A DNA stretch of 64,000 bases from Ktedonobacter robiniae (GTDB lineage: Bacteria; Chloroflexota; Ktedonobacteria; Ktedonobacterales; Ktedonobacteraceae): assembly GCF_016587375.1 (NCBI RefSeq), contig NZ_BNJG01000003.1, positions 868,001 through 932,000 of the forward strand, read 5' to 3'. Positions 8,570 through 16,497 of the stretch are shown here, piece by piece; position 1 is the first letter of the stretch; each line of letters opens with the position of its first letter. A program made the translations under genes and the position numbers. The notes beneath the pieces were generated by a model. The model saw only the letters and a list, made by a program, of their open reading frames with translations, was not told the origin of the DNA and did not search any database.

Positions 8570-10525
8570 ATGCACAAGAGACGCCTGCTTAGAGGCCTAG
8601 TCTGCTCCCTCATTCTCTCAGCCACCTTTTTACTGCTCCCCATATTTTCTCATCCCGCTCATGCCCTTAACAATGGTGTCGCTCTGACCCCACCTATGGG
8701 CTGGAATAGCTGGAACAAGTTTGGCTGCAATATCAGCGAATCCCTGATCAAGCAACAGGCCGATGCTATGGTAAGCAGCGGCTTGAAGGCTGCGGGCTAT
8801 CAGTATATCAATATTGATGATTGCTGGCAGACGAGCCGCGATAGCAATGGCAACATTGTTGCCGATGCCACAAAATTTCCCAGCGGCATCAAGGCTCTGG
8901 CTGATTATGTGCATAACGATGGTTTAAAGCTTGGAATTTACACCGATGCTGGCACCGCGACCTGCCAGGGAAGGCCAGGAAGCTATAACCATGAACAACA
9001 GGATGCTAACACTTATGCCTCCTGGGGTATTGACTATGTGAAAGAAGATTGGTGCAATACTTCGGGTCTCGATCCACAAACCCAGTACGTCAAGATGCGC
9101 GACGCACTCGCCAACACGGGCCGTGCCATCGTCTTCAGCATCTGTGACTGGGGTACCAACTCACCCTGGAGCTGGGGACCAGCCACTGGTAATCTCTGGC
9201 GTACCACAGGCGACATCAGCGACAGTTGGAGTAGCATGCTCAGTAACCTCGACTCCTCTTCGCAACATGCATCCTCGGCGTCTCCTGGCGCCTGGAATGA
9301 CCCCGACATGCTCGAAGTTGGCAATGGAGGCATGACAACGACCGAGGATACCTCACACTTTAGTATGTGGGCCATCCAGGCCGCTCCCCTCATTGCTGGC
9401 AACGACCTTTCGAGTATGTCAACAAGTACAAAGAACATCCTGACGAACAGCGAAGTGGTTGCTGTAGACCAGGACCCGGCTGGCAACCAGGGTACCAAGG
9501 TCAGCGACAATGGTTCGGGACTGCAAGTCTGGTCGAAGACTCTCCAGGCCAACGGTGCCCGTGCCGTGGCCCTCTTCAATCGTGGCGGGTCCGCCACCAA
9601 CATTACCGTCAACTGGAGCGATATCGGCCTCTCCAACGCTAGCGCCACGGTGCGCGATCTCTGGTCGCACACAGATAAAGGCTCATTCAGCGGCAGCTAT
9701 ACCGCGAATGTCCCCTCGCATGGTGTGATCATGCTCAAGATTGTGGGAAGCCCCGTCAGCAGTACCTCATATGAGGCCGAGTCCTCGGCCAACAGCCTCA
9801 CCGGGCAGGCTGCCGCCTCCAGTTGCAGCAGTTGCTCCGGTGGTCAGAAGGTTGGCTATGTTGGCAATAACAGCGGCACTCTCCAATTCAACAACGTCAA
9901 CGTTGGTAGCACAGGCAGCTACCAACTGACCATCTATTACACCAATGGTGATGCCTCACGAGGCGCCTCGCTAAGCGTCAATGGCGGGGCTGCCGATGCC
10001 CTGAGCTTCACTGGCACAGGAAGTTTCAACACTGTTGGCACCTACACCCTTGCTGTGAGCTTAAATGCAGGCAACAACACCATCAAGTTCTCCAACTCCT
10101 CCGCCTGGGCGCCCGACTTCGACCGGATCGCCGTCGGGCCCGGTCCGGCCAGCTCCTTTGAGGCTGAGGCATCAAGCAATACCCTCACTGGACAGGCCGC
10201 CGCCTCCAGTTGCGCCAACTGCTCTGGCGGGCAGAAAGTTGGTTACGTCGGCAATAACAGTGGCACCCTGCAATTCAACAATATTAACGTTGGCAGCTCG
10301 GGCAGCTACAAACTGACCATCTATTACACTGATGGCGATTCGGGGCGTAGCGCTACTATAAGTATCAACGGCGGCTCAGGCACCACCCTGAACTTCTCAG
10401 GCACCGGCGATTGGGGGAACGTCGGTACCTATACCATCACCATCAACCTGAACGCAGGCAACAACACCATCAAGTTCTCCAACTCCTCCGCCTGGGCGCC
10501 CGACTTCGACCGAGTTACCATCTAG
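8570..10525 (+). CDS. Secreted alpha-galactosidase, GH27, with two C-terminal CBMs
   Basis: 651 residues from ATG 8570 (RBS AAGGAGG). Residues 1-32 are a Sec signal peptide ending PAHA. The catalytic barrel starts LTPPMGWNSWNKFGCN; the nucleophile is Asp160 in KEDWC (usually K-Y-D-N-C) and the acid/base lies in WNDPDML near 244-246. Alpha-1,6-galactosides such as melibiose or galactomannan branches are the usual substrates. From about 398 to the end there are two tandem CBM35/CBM6-like modules, each starting YEAE/FEAE and ending WAPDFDR. They repeat with a period of exactly 387 bases and share an identical 59-base DNA block (10067-10125 and 10454-10512), so the duplication is recent or being homogenised. 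Monocistronic. Confidence 0.93.
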   Translation: MHKRRLLRGLVCSLILSATFLLLPIFSHPAHALNNGVALTPPMGWNSWNKFGCNISESLIKQQADAMVSSGLKAAGYQYINIDDCWQTSRDSNGNIVADATKFPSGIKALADYVHNDGLKLGIYTDAGTATCQGRPGSYNHEQQDANTYASWGIDYVKEDWCNTSGLDPQTQYVKMRDALANTGRAIVFSICDWGTNSPWSWGPATGNLWRTTGDISDSWSSMLSNLDSSSQHASSASPGAWNDPDMLEVGNGGMTTTEDTSHFSMWAIQAAPLIAGNDLSSMSTSTKNILTNSEVVAVDQDPAGNQGTKVSDNGSGLQVWSKTLQANGARAVALFNRGGSATNITVNWSDIGLSNASATVRDLWSHTDKGSFSGSYTANVPSHGVIMLKIVGSPVSSTSYEAESSANSLTGQAAASSCSSCSGGQKVGYVGNNSGTLQFNNVNVGSTGSYQLTIYYTNGDASRGASLSVNGGAADALSFTGTGSFNTVGTYTLAVSLNAGNNTIKFSNSSAWAPDFDRIAVGPGPASSFEAEASSNTLTGQAAASSCANCSGGQKVGYVGNNSGTLQFNNINVGSSGSYKLTIYYTDGDSGRSATISINGGSGTTLNFSGTGDWGNVGTYTITINLNAGNNTIKFSNSSAWAPDFDRVTI

Positions 10526-10538
10526 GTACAATACCGAC

Positions 10539-10613
10539 GCTGTTCAAGGATGCGTTTACATATCATGAGACGGGGAAGATCGTCTATGATATGTAAACGC
10601 ATCCTTGAACAGC
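10539..10613. terminator. Long hairpin after alpha-galactosidase (33-bp arms)
   Basis: 10539-10572 pairs with 10581-10613 with a single bulged base. The arms contain GATGCGTTTACATATCAT, whose GCGTYTACATAT part is shared with repeat R1 hairpins. No U-run follows. Confidence 0.7.
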
Positions 10614-10626
10614 GCAATCTTCCCTC

Positions 10627-10662
10627 GTACCATTATATATAGACACGTGCTTGAGCAGCATC
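10627..10662 (-). repeat. Diverged copy of dispersed repeat R1
   Basis: Reads GTACCATTATATATAGACAC then GTGCTTGAGCAGCATC. The reverse complement of 25807-25843 aligns over its whole length with about five differences. Confidence 0.6.
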
Positions 10663-10703
10663 GTGCCATTCTATATAAGATCTATCAGCCCCTATATCTC
10701 CGC

Positions 10704-10732
10704 TTGACAGCTTCTCCACTTCATGAGATACT
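10704..10732 (+). promoter_or_regulatory. Candidate sigma-A promoter for peptide-binding lipoprotein
   Basis: TTGACA at 10704-10709, 17-base spacer, GATACT at 10727-10732. About 120 bases upstream of the GTG start at 10857. Confidence 0.6.
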
Positions 10733-10856
10733 GCCACCAGATTGGTATAGATGACTTAACTTATCAACTTTCTAAAAAGAGATGCCAGTTTCGGGAATAA
10801 ATAGACAGGCGTCAACACTTATAGGAGATAAGCAACTTAATTTGTGGAGGAAAAGC

Positions 10857-12587
10857 GTGTATAAGCAAGGCAAACGATTTGCCACTTCTGTGATGCTCGT
10901 CGTGATGGCGACCCTGGCGGTCCTGCTCGCGGCCTGCGGTAGCAATCCGGGTTCGACGACAGGCTCGTCGAAAGCCCCCGACGATAAACAGGTATTTGTC
11001 TATCCTGTGGCTGGGACGCCCGATCTTAGCGATATGGACCCCGCCTTTGCCGGTGGACCTATTGGACCTACTCTGATATATACCGGTCTCGTGCAGTTAA
11101 ACGAAAAGCAGCAGCTCATTGACCAGCTTGCTCAGTCGCACAGTGTTTCGGCTGATGGATTGACCTGGACATTTAAGCTACGTCCTAATCTCAAGTTCAG
11201 CGATGGCTCTCCCCTGACCTCACAGGATATCGTGTATAGCATCAATCGCGCGCTTGAGCCAGCGCTCAAGTCGCCCTATGCCATGGTCTATCTGGGCCTG
11301 ATCAAGGACGCCGACAAGCTCCAGACGGGCGCGGTCAAGACTCTGGTCGATGATAGCCTGCTGGCTCCCACGCCAGATACAGTCAAGATCATCACCAAGC
11401 AGAAGGCCGCCTACTTCTTGCAGACGATGACCTATGTCACCTCATATCCTGTGAACAAGAAGCTCGTCGACAAGTACGGCAAGAACTTCGTCGATCACCT
11501 GAGTGAAGGCGCCGGAGCCGGTCCCTTCATCATGAGCAAGTACGATCAGGGCCGTCAGATGACCTTTACGCCCAACCCTTACTACTATGGCCCTAAGCCA
11601 GCGTTGAAGAAGGTCATCATGGCCTACTATAAGGACTCGGAGACGATCTACAAGGTCTATGAGACCAACCAGGTCAGTTACGCCAAGATCCCGACCTCCA
11701 AGCTCGCCTCGGCGAGCAACCTGCCGAACAACCAGTTCCACCTGGTACCGATCCTGGGTGTGCAGTACTACGCCATGAACTACCTGGCCAAGCCCTTTAA
11801 CAACATCAAGATTCGCCAGGCCTTCGATCTAGCCATCAACAAAGACCAGATCGCGAACAAAGTGCTGCGCGGCAGTGCCATCCCAACGAACAACATCGTT
11901 CCTCCTGGTATGCCGGGTCATAATCCAGACCTGACGGGTCCGGCTGGCGTCACCAGCACAAAGGGCGATCAGGCCAAAGCCAAACAGCTCTTTGCTGAGG
12001 GTCTCAAGGAAGAGAACCTGACGCTCTCCAGCCTGCCACCCATCACCCTGAGCATCTATGCGACCTCACAGGACGACACCAACCAGGCCGTCGCCGTCCA
12101 GCAGATGTGGCAGGAAGTGCTCGGCGTTCAGGTGAAGATTGATACCGTCGATGTCAACAAACTCTTCTCAGAGCTTGACTCGACGACCAATAATCCCAAT
12201 GGCTTGCAGATGTGGAGTTCCTACTGGAAGGCCGATTATCCAGATCCACAGAACTGGCTCACCACGCTCTTCGCGCCCGAGTCCTCCTTCGACAACTATA
12301 ACTATGGCAACAATCACGCCAAAGATATAACCGATCAGAAGAAGGCTCTCGACCTGATGCGCCAGGCTGATGGTGAGATGGATATCACGACACGCCTCAA
12401 GCTCTACAACCAGGCTGAGCAGCAGGTGGTCAATGACGCGGGTTGGATTCCTCTCTACCAGATGGAGACTGGCAAGGCACTCAAACCCTGTGTCAAGGGC
12501 TATGACATCAACGCACCCTTCATGCCCGCACCCGATAGCTGGGGCAACATCTACATCTCCAACGACAAACCCTGCACCAACGTGTAG
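10857..12587 (+). CDS. ABC transporter substrate-binding lipoprotein, family 5 (OppA/DppA-like)
   Basis: 576 residues from GTG 10857, which has GGAGG six bases upstream; an ATG 25 codons earlier has no such site. A lipobox LLAAC follows the signal helix, so the protein is tethered outside the membrane. Typical family-5 features: LIYTGLVQL, SADGLTWTFKLRPNLKFSDG, IRQAFDLAINKDQIA and MWQEVLGVQVKI. Family members bind peptides, nickel or other solutes; the ligand is not readable. It has no permease or ATPase gene nearby, so it is an orphan binding protein that must use a transporter encoded elsewhere. Confidence 0.9.
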   Translation: MYKQGKRFATSVMLVVMATLAVLLAACGSNPGSTTGSSKAPDDKQVFVYPVAGTPDLSDMDPAFAGGPIGPTLIYTGLVQLNEKQQLIDQLAQSHSVSADGLTWTFKLRPNLKFSDGSPLTSQDIVYSINRALEPALKSPYAMVYLGLIKDADKLQTGAVKTLVDDSLLAPTPDTVKIITKQKAAYFLQTMTYVTSYPVNKKLVDKYGKNFVDHLSEGAGAGPFIMSKYDQGRQMTFTPNPYYYGPKPALKKVIMAYYKDSETIYKVYETNQVSYAKIPTSKLASASNLPNNQFHLVPILGVQYYAMNYLAKPFNNIKIRQAFDLAINKDQIANKVLRGSAIPTNNIVPPGMPGHNPDLTGPAGVTSTKGDQAKAKQLFAEGLKEENLTLSSLPPITLSIYATSQDDTNQAVAVQQMWQEVLGVQVKIDTVDVNKLFSELDSTTNNPNGLQMWSSYWKADYPDPQNWLTTLFAPESSFDNYNYGNNHAKDITDQKKALDLMRQADGEMDITTRLKLYNQAEQQVVNDAGWIPLYQMETGKALKPCVKGYDINAPFMPAPDSWGNIYISNDKPCTNV

Positions 12588-12621
12588 GAGCAGACAAAAC
12601 TATTCGCTCACTACTCACTCT

Positions 12622-12659
12622 GAAGGGAGAAGCTGGCAACAGCCTCTCCCTTCTTTTTG
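12622..12659. terminator. Terminator between convergent genes
   Basis: GAAGGGAGAAGCTG / CAGCCTCTCCCTTC (one wobble) followed by TTTTTG on the plus strand. It ends the lipoprotein gene and stands 5 bases from the stop of the convergent PPOX gene. Confidence 0.85.
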
Positions 12660-12663
12660 TTCC

Positions 12664-13053
12664 TTACAAGTTTTGACCGACAACATGTTGCACTTTGACA
12701 TACAAGATAACGCGAGGGTCACCAGGATTACGAAATGGAGTGCCATAGTGTTCCGCGATTTCATTGAAAAAGGCCGCATCGGGATCTTCCTCAATCCGCT
12801 CAACCACGCCGCGGAATTCCGCATAGGTATAGGGATTCTCTGTATCTGTGATGGAAACAGAGACACGTGGGTCACGCTTAATGTTCTGATATTTCTTGCG
12901 ATCGGTCGCATGCGTAAACTTAATATACTCGCCATCCCACAGAAACCACATGGGCGATGACTGTGGCTCGCCCTTGGCCCCAAGAGTCGCTAGATGGGCA
13001 AATGTCTTCAAGTGCAATAATTCCTGAACTTTGGGGTTATTCAAATCTGCCAT
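12664..13053 (-). CDS. PPOX-class F420-dependent oxidoreductase
   Basis: 129 residues from ATG 13053 (GAGAGGA upstream; an in-frame ATG ten codons earlier has no site). A flavin/deazaflavin split-barrel: FAHLATLGAKGEPQSSPMWFLWDGEYIKF, then KYQNIKRDPRVSVSITD and EFRGVVERIEED. These match the pyridoxamine-phosphate-oxidase-like family that uses F420 in Actinobacteria and Chloroflexota. Substrate unknown. It is divergent from the MmyB-type regulator gene 202 bases away and probably controlled by it. Confidence 0.85.
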   Translation of the reverse strand: MADLNNPKVQELLHLKTFAHLATLGAKGEPQSSPMWFLWDGEYIKFTHATDRKKYQNIKRDPRVSVSITDTENPYTYAEFRGVVERIEEDPDAAFFNEIAEHYGTPFRNPGDPRVILYVKVQHVVGQNL

Positions 13054-13163
13054 TGCAAAATCCTCTCTTAATATCATCTCCACTAACTCGGCTCGCTGCG
13101 GCTCTCATGAGAAGAGCTAGCCGCAGGCGCCCGCCAGACACATCTCAACCTTCTGTGGTAGAA

Positions 13164-13188
13164 TTATGCAATGCGTTTGCTTGCATAA
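13164..13188. promoter_or_regulatory. Candidate operator for the MmyB-type regulator
   Basis: TTATGCAA-9 bases-TTGCATAA, a perfect 8-bp dyad between the divergent PPOX and regulator genes. A second dyad, TATCCTGG...CCAGGATA (13202-13228), lies between it and the regulator start and could fold in the mRNA leader. Confidence 0.5.
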
Positions 13189-13255
13189 CCAGAACTCAAC
13201 TTATCCTGGTACAAAAACTGCCAGGATAGCAGGCATAGAGAGGTTATTTTTGAGA

Positions 13256-14113
13256 ATGAGGATGGATGATCAAGAACGACGGAGAGAACTGGCTCACTTC
13301 CTACGTACGCGCCGTGAGCGTCTCGTGCCCGAAGAGGTAGGCTTGCCTGTTGGGACGCGGCGACGCACGCCGGGACTGCGCCGAGAGGAGCTGGCCGTCC
13401 TGGCTGGAATCGGCGTAACCTGGTATACCAGGCTGGAGCAAGGGCGCGAAATAACCGTCTCCACCCAGGTACTGGAGAGCCTGGCGCAGGTGATGCACCT
13501 CGATAGTGCCGAGCGGAACCACCTCTTCATCCTCGCCCGGGAGCAGGTCCCCGCCGATCCTCATCCTCTAACGGCCATGATCGATCCAGCCCTCCAACAC
13601 ATCCTGGATACCTTTGGCACCTATCCCGCCTATATCGCCAATCCACGTTGGGATATCATCGCCTGGAACCAGTCCATGATGCGCGTCTATAGCGACTTTA
13701 GCGCCATGTCCAACCGTGACCGCAACATTCTGCGCTACATGTTTACCAATCCACAGCAACGCATCCTGCTTGCCGATTGGGAGAAAGAGGCCCAGAGCCT
13801 GCTAGCTCTCTTCCGCTCCAGCACAGAACGCTATGTCGGAGAGCCATGGTTCTCCGCCCTGGTCGCGGACCTTGAGCAAACAAGCCCAGAGTTTCGTCAG
13901 TGGTGGCCACGCCACGACATCCAGGGAGTCCATACAGGCAAAAAAGAGCTACAACACCCCCTGGTCGGACGCCTGGCCCTCCAATCAATCTCCTTCCAGA
14001 TCATCGACGCACCAGACCTGCGTATGGTCATCTACACACCCCTGCCAGAACTGGACACCGCGCAAAAACTGGCTCAGTTGGCCCAACTCACCCAATCCCA
14101 ACTCGCCAGCTAA
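13256..14113 (+). CDS. XRE/MmyB-family transcriptional regulator
   Basis: 285 residues from ATG 13256 (a second ATG two codons later is also possible). The N-terminus ELAHFLRTRRERL...RRTPGLRREELAVLAGIGVTWYTRLEQGR is the distinctive MmyB-like helix-turn-helix. The C-terminal part (YIANPRWDIIAWNQSM, FRQWWPRHDI) is the MLTR ligand-binding domain, thought to bind fatty-acyl or similar lipids. Such genes are regularly found divergent from the oxidoreductase they control, as here. Confidence 0.9.
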   Translation: MRMDDQERRRELAHFLRTRRERLVPEEVGLPVGTRRRTPGLRREELAVLAGIGVTWYTRLEQGREITVSTQVLESLAQVMHLDSAERNHLFILAREQVPADPHPLTAMIDPALQHILDTFGTYPAYIANPRWDIIAWNQSMMRVYSDFSAMSNRDRNILRYMFTNPQQRILLADWEKEAQSLLALFRSSTERYVGEPWFSALVADLEQTSPEFRQWWPRHDIQGVHTGKKELQHPLVGRLALQSISFQIIDAPDLRMVIYTPLPELDTAQKLAQLAQLTQSQLAS

Positions 14114-14213
14114 TATCTTAAGACCACCCTCCTCGCGAGGCACGGCTACCGCGTCCTGGCCTAACCTAATTTGGACACGAAGGACTTCCTAAACATTTAG
14201 AAGAGGTTCTGCA

Positions 14214-14249
14214 AAAGCACAGAGGCCGCATCTGCGGCCTCTGTGCTTT
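14214..14249. terminator. Terminator hairpin between convergent genes
   Basis: AAAGCACAGAGGCCGCA pairs with TGCGGCCTCTGTGCTTT around a two-base loop (17-bp arms). It serves the MmyB gene and the convergent release-factor-like gene ending at 14269. Confidence 0.75.
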
Positions 14250-14268
14250 GACTAGATGGATGAGAAGG

Positions 14269-15339
14269 TTAAACCCATTGGGGGCGATAACGCAGTTGCG
14301 CGCCTACCCCTCCCAATTCCTGAAGAACAGGATTACTCTCTACTACCTCAACCCTGGCCCCTGAATTGGCCGCCTTGCGCACAAGTGTATTGCGTTGCTG
14401 ATCATCGAGCGGAACATCGTTTGCCAGAATCAGAACGTCTGCCTGTCCATGCTCAAGCGCATCAAGGGTCTCCTGTATGCCACTGACCACCAACCCATTC
14501 GCGCGTATGCCTTCTACAAGGTTATCGACCTGGCTATGCGAGGCCTCACGCTCCAGGTATTCGATAACAGGTTTAATCTCGTCGTGTACCTCGCGTAGAG
14601 GTGTGTTAATATCAAGCCTCAGAACCTCTTCATGGACTAACGGCTCCACTGTGTTTGAAAGCTCTTCATGGAGCAAGGGAATGGCAACCGCATCGCCTGC
14701 GAGAATCACACGCTGGGCATCTTCTTGCTTGACAAGGTCTTCGATAGCTGAGGCGGCCTCGCGCGCAAATGCCTTCCGCTTATTCTCTACACGCCGGTGG
14801 TAGCGCGCTTGATTTAAGCAGGTTGCGTTACGCTTCCCATACCCACGAGGCAAGACCTCAGGTCCTGGGATCTCCTCAAGGAAGCCCCAACGTGTAACAA
14901 AGAGGCGGGTTGTATTGGTATCAACTAGGGCCGTGATAACCGTCTCATGCTTATCTAGCAAGTGTGCTAGTTGAAAAAGATCGGGATAGGGTTCAAAGGC
15001 AATCTGGTTCTGAAATGCGGTACCGACCTCCAGCGTTTCAAAAAGGCCGCGTTCATGACAAGCGAAGATAGCAACACCCTGCTGCCACGGCTCAACATGG
15101 TTCTCCATGTACGACTGCACCTTCTCCACATCCTTGTTAAAGGAATCTAGCATGGGATGACGCGGCAATAACGTCTTCTCAATCTCACGTATACGGTTTC
15201 TCAGTACAGGAGTAGATGTACGCGTCCATGGTCGCTTACCAGACATGTGAGGGCTCATATCCAGGTAGATGCTCAACACATACGCGTCACCAGGTTCAAA
15301 GGAAGCAAGCTTGTCGAACAACTCTTGCGTAGTCTGCAT
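14269..15339 (-). CDS. Archaeo-eukaryotic release factor-like protein (baeRF/Vms1-like family)
   Basis: 356 residues from ATG 15339, which has AGGAGAAGG just upstream; the open frame beyond this is spurious. The pattern DAYVLSIYLDMSP at the start, ITALVDTNTTRLFV in the middle, YHRRVENKRKAFAREA, and a C-terminal eL30-like fold (DVLILANDVP, NSGARVEVVESNPVLQELGGVGAQLRY) fits the bacterial aeRF1-related proteins, probably family 10. Eukaryotic relatives cut peptidyl-tRNA on stalled ribosomes. No GGQ motif is present, so peptide release is uncertain. Family assignment is from memory of these patterns. It follows an APH-type kinase gene on the same strand after 149 bases. Confidence 0.7.
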   Translation of the reverse strand: MQTTQELFDKLASFEPGDAYVLSIYLDMSPHMSGKRPWTRTSTPVLRNRIREIEKTLLPRHPMLDSFNKDVEKVQSYMENHVEPWQQGVAIFACHERGLFETLEVGTAFQNQIAFEPYPDLFQLAHLLDKHETVITALVDTNTTRLFVTRWGFLEEIPGPEVLPRGYGKRNATCLNQARYHRRVENKRKAFAREAASAIEDLVKQEDAQRVILAGDAVAIPLLHEELSNTVEPLVHEEVLRLDINTPLREVHDEIKPVIEYLEREASHSQVDNLVEGIRANGLVVSGIQETLDALEHGQADVLILANDVPLDDQQRNTLVRKAANSGARVEVVESNPVLQELGGVGAQLRYRPQWV

Positions 15340-15488
15340 AACCTTCTCCTCAAAGAAACAAGGTATGAACTGTTGTAGAAAATCGCCTCCTTTCAAGATA
15401 TTCACTGCCACAAGACCAGCCATTGTCGAGGCTTCATCTTCTGAAGGGATAATTGTTTGCCCTGCAAGGTTGCAGCGGACAGAGGCCT

Positions 15489-16418
15489 TTAAAGATAACG
15501 CTCCATGGCTTTCTCCAGCTCGCGCCCACAGCGAAGCACCCATTCCCGGCATGCCACCTGTACACGTACATAATAAAAGAGCCACTTCCAGACCTGGTAG
15601 AACCAATAGCGGAGGGGAAAACAGGGACCCAGATCCATGGCTTCACGATACCGGTTTACTAGCTCGAAATGGTGTATATGCCCATTGATGAGATTTACAA
15701 GATCCAACTCGCGCTCACCCCATTCGGCATCCATCGGATCAATGAGGCCAGAAATACTCCAGGTGTGGGGATTAAACAAGAGGTTACCAAAACAAAAATC
15801 GCCATGCAGGAGGACCGGCTGTCCCTGACTGGTACCAAGAATTTGTTCGCCATGCTCAATCGTACGATCCATAAGGGCAAGTACTTGAGAACCAAGATAG
15901 GAGCAAGCTTTATCAGAGTTTGTAATTGCCTGGTACGTATCCTGGATTTGTTGACTGTAATAATCCCACCAACTGCGATAAAATGGGCCATCAAACGAGC
16001 CATAGCCCTCTGGATGCGAAATAGTATGCACCTCCAGCAGGAGATCCACGGCCTGGCGCTGGAGAGATCGGCGCAGTACATGAGGAAGCCGCTCTGGCCG
16101 TGGACAAGTTTGTCCAGGAAGCCACTCCATAACAAGAGCCGAGTATGACTCCGTTTCTGGCAAACACGCGTAGACCTGGGGTACTAAAGCTGGAAGATAG
16201 GCGCGCAATTGGGCCAATTGGCGGGACTCCTGCTCCGCCATACGCGGATATTTCTGCAACTTAATCACGGCATGATACGGGGAACATTGAAAGCGTACAC
16301 CATATGTCTTCCCATAGACCCCCTCCCCGAGAGGTGTAATTGATCGCATATCTGTCTTCCATGTCTTCTGAACGATACCTTGCAAGGACGAGTAAACCTG
16401 GCTATCAGAAAATTGCAT
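15489..16418 (-). CDS. Aminoglycoside phosphotransferase/fructosamine kinase-like protein
   Basis: 309 residues. Protein-kinase-like fold: glycine-rich loop LGEGVYGKTYGV, Lys53 in AVIKLQ, the catalytic HGDFCFGN (His205, Asp207, Asn212) and the metal Asp227 in GLIDPMD. This is the APH (phosphotransferase enzyme) family, which phosphorylates small molecules such as aminoglycosides, choline, homoserine or fructosamines. Nothing in sequence or context shows the substrate, and resistance function should not be assumed. AAAGGGG precedes the ATG. Confidence 0.85.
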   Translation of the reverse strand: MQFSDSQVYSSLQGIVQKTWKTDMRSITPLGEGVYGKTYGVRFQCSPYHAVIKLQKYPRMAEQESRQLAQLRAYLPALVPQVYACLPETESYSALVMEWLPGQTCPRPERLPHVLRRSLQRQAVDLLLEVHTISHPEGYGSFDGPFYRSWWDYYSQQIQDTYQAITNSDKACSYLGSQVLALMDRTIEHGEQILGTSQGQPVLLHGDFCFGNLLFNPHTWSISGLIDPMDAEWGERELDLVNLINGHIHHFELVNRYREAMDLGPCFPLRYWFYQVWKWLFYYVRVQVACREWVLRCGRELEKAMERYL

Positions 16419-16444
16419 ACAGCCCCTTTATGTCTGCATTGCCC

Positions 16445-16494
16445 AGTAGCCGCGTACGCCAGGAACAGGCCCGCTCCTGGCGTACGCGGCTACT
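16445..16494. terminator. Hairpin with perfect 20-bp arms after leuS
   Basis: AGTAGCCGCGTACGCCAGGA (16445-16464) pairs perfectly with 16475-16494 around a 10-base loop. It ends three bases from the leuS stop. A 15-base piece of the arm (GCGTACRCGGCTACT) recurs with one change at 31514-31528 after the LysR gene. No U-run. Confidence 0.65.
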
Positions 16495-16497
16495 TAT

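Noticed and set aside
15489..16418. Aminoglycoside resistance gene
   Set aside because: The kinase fold is shared by many metabolic enzymes and nothing points to an antibiotic substrate.
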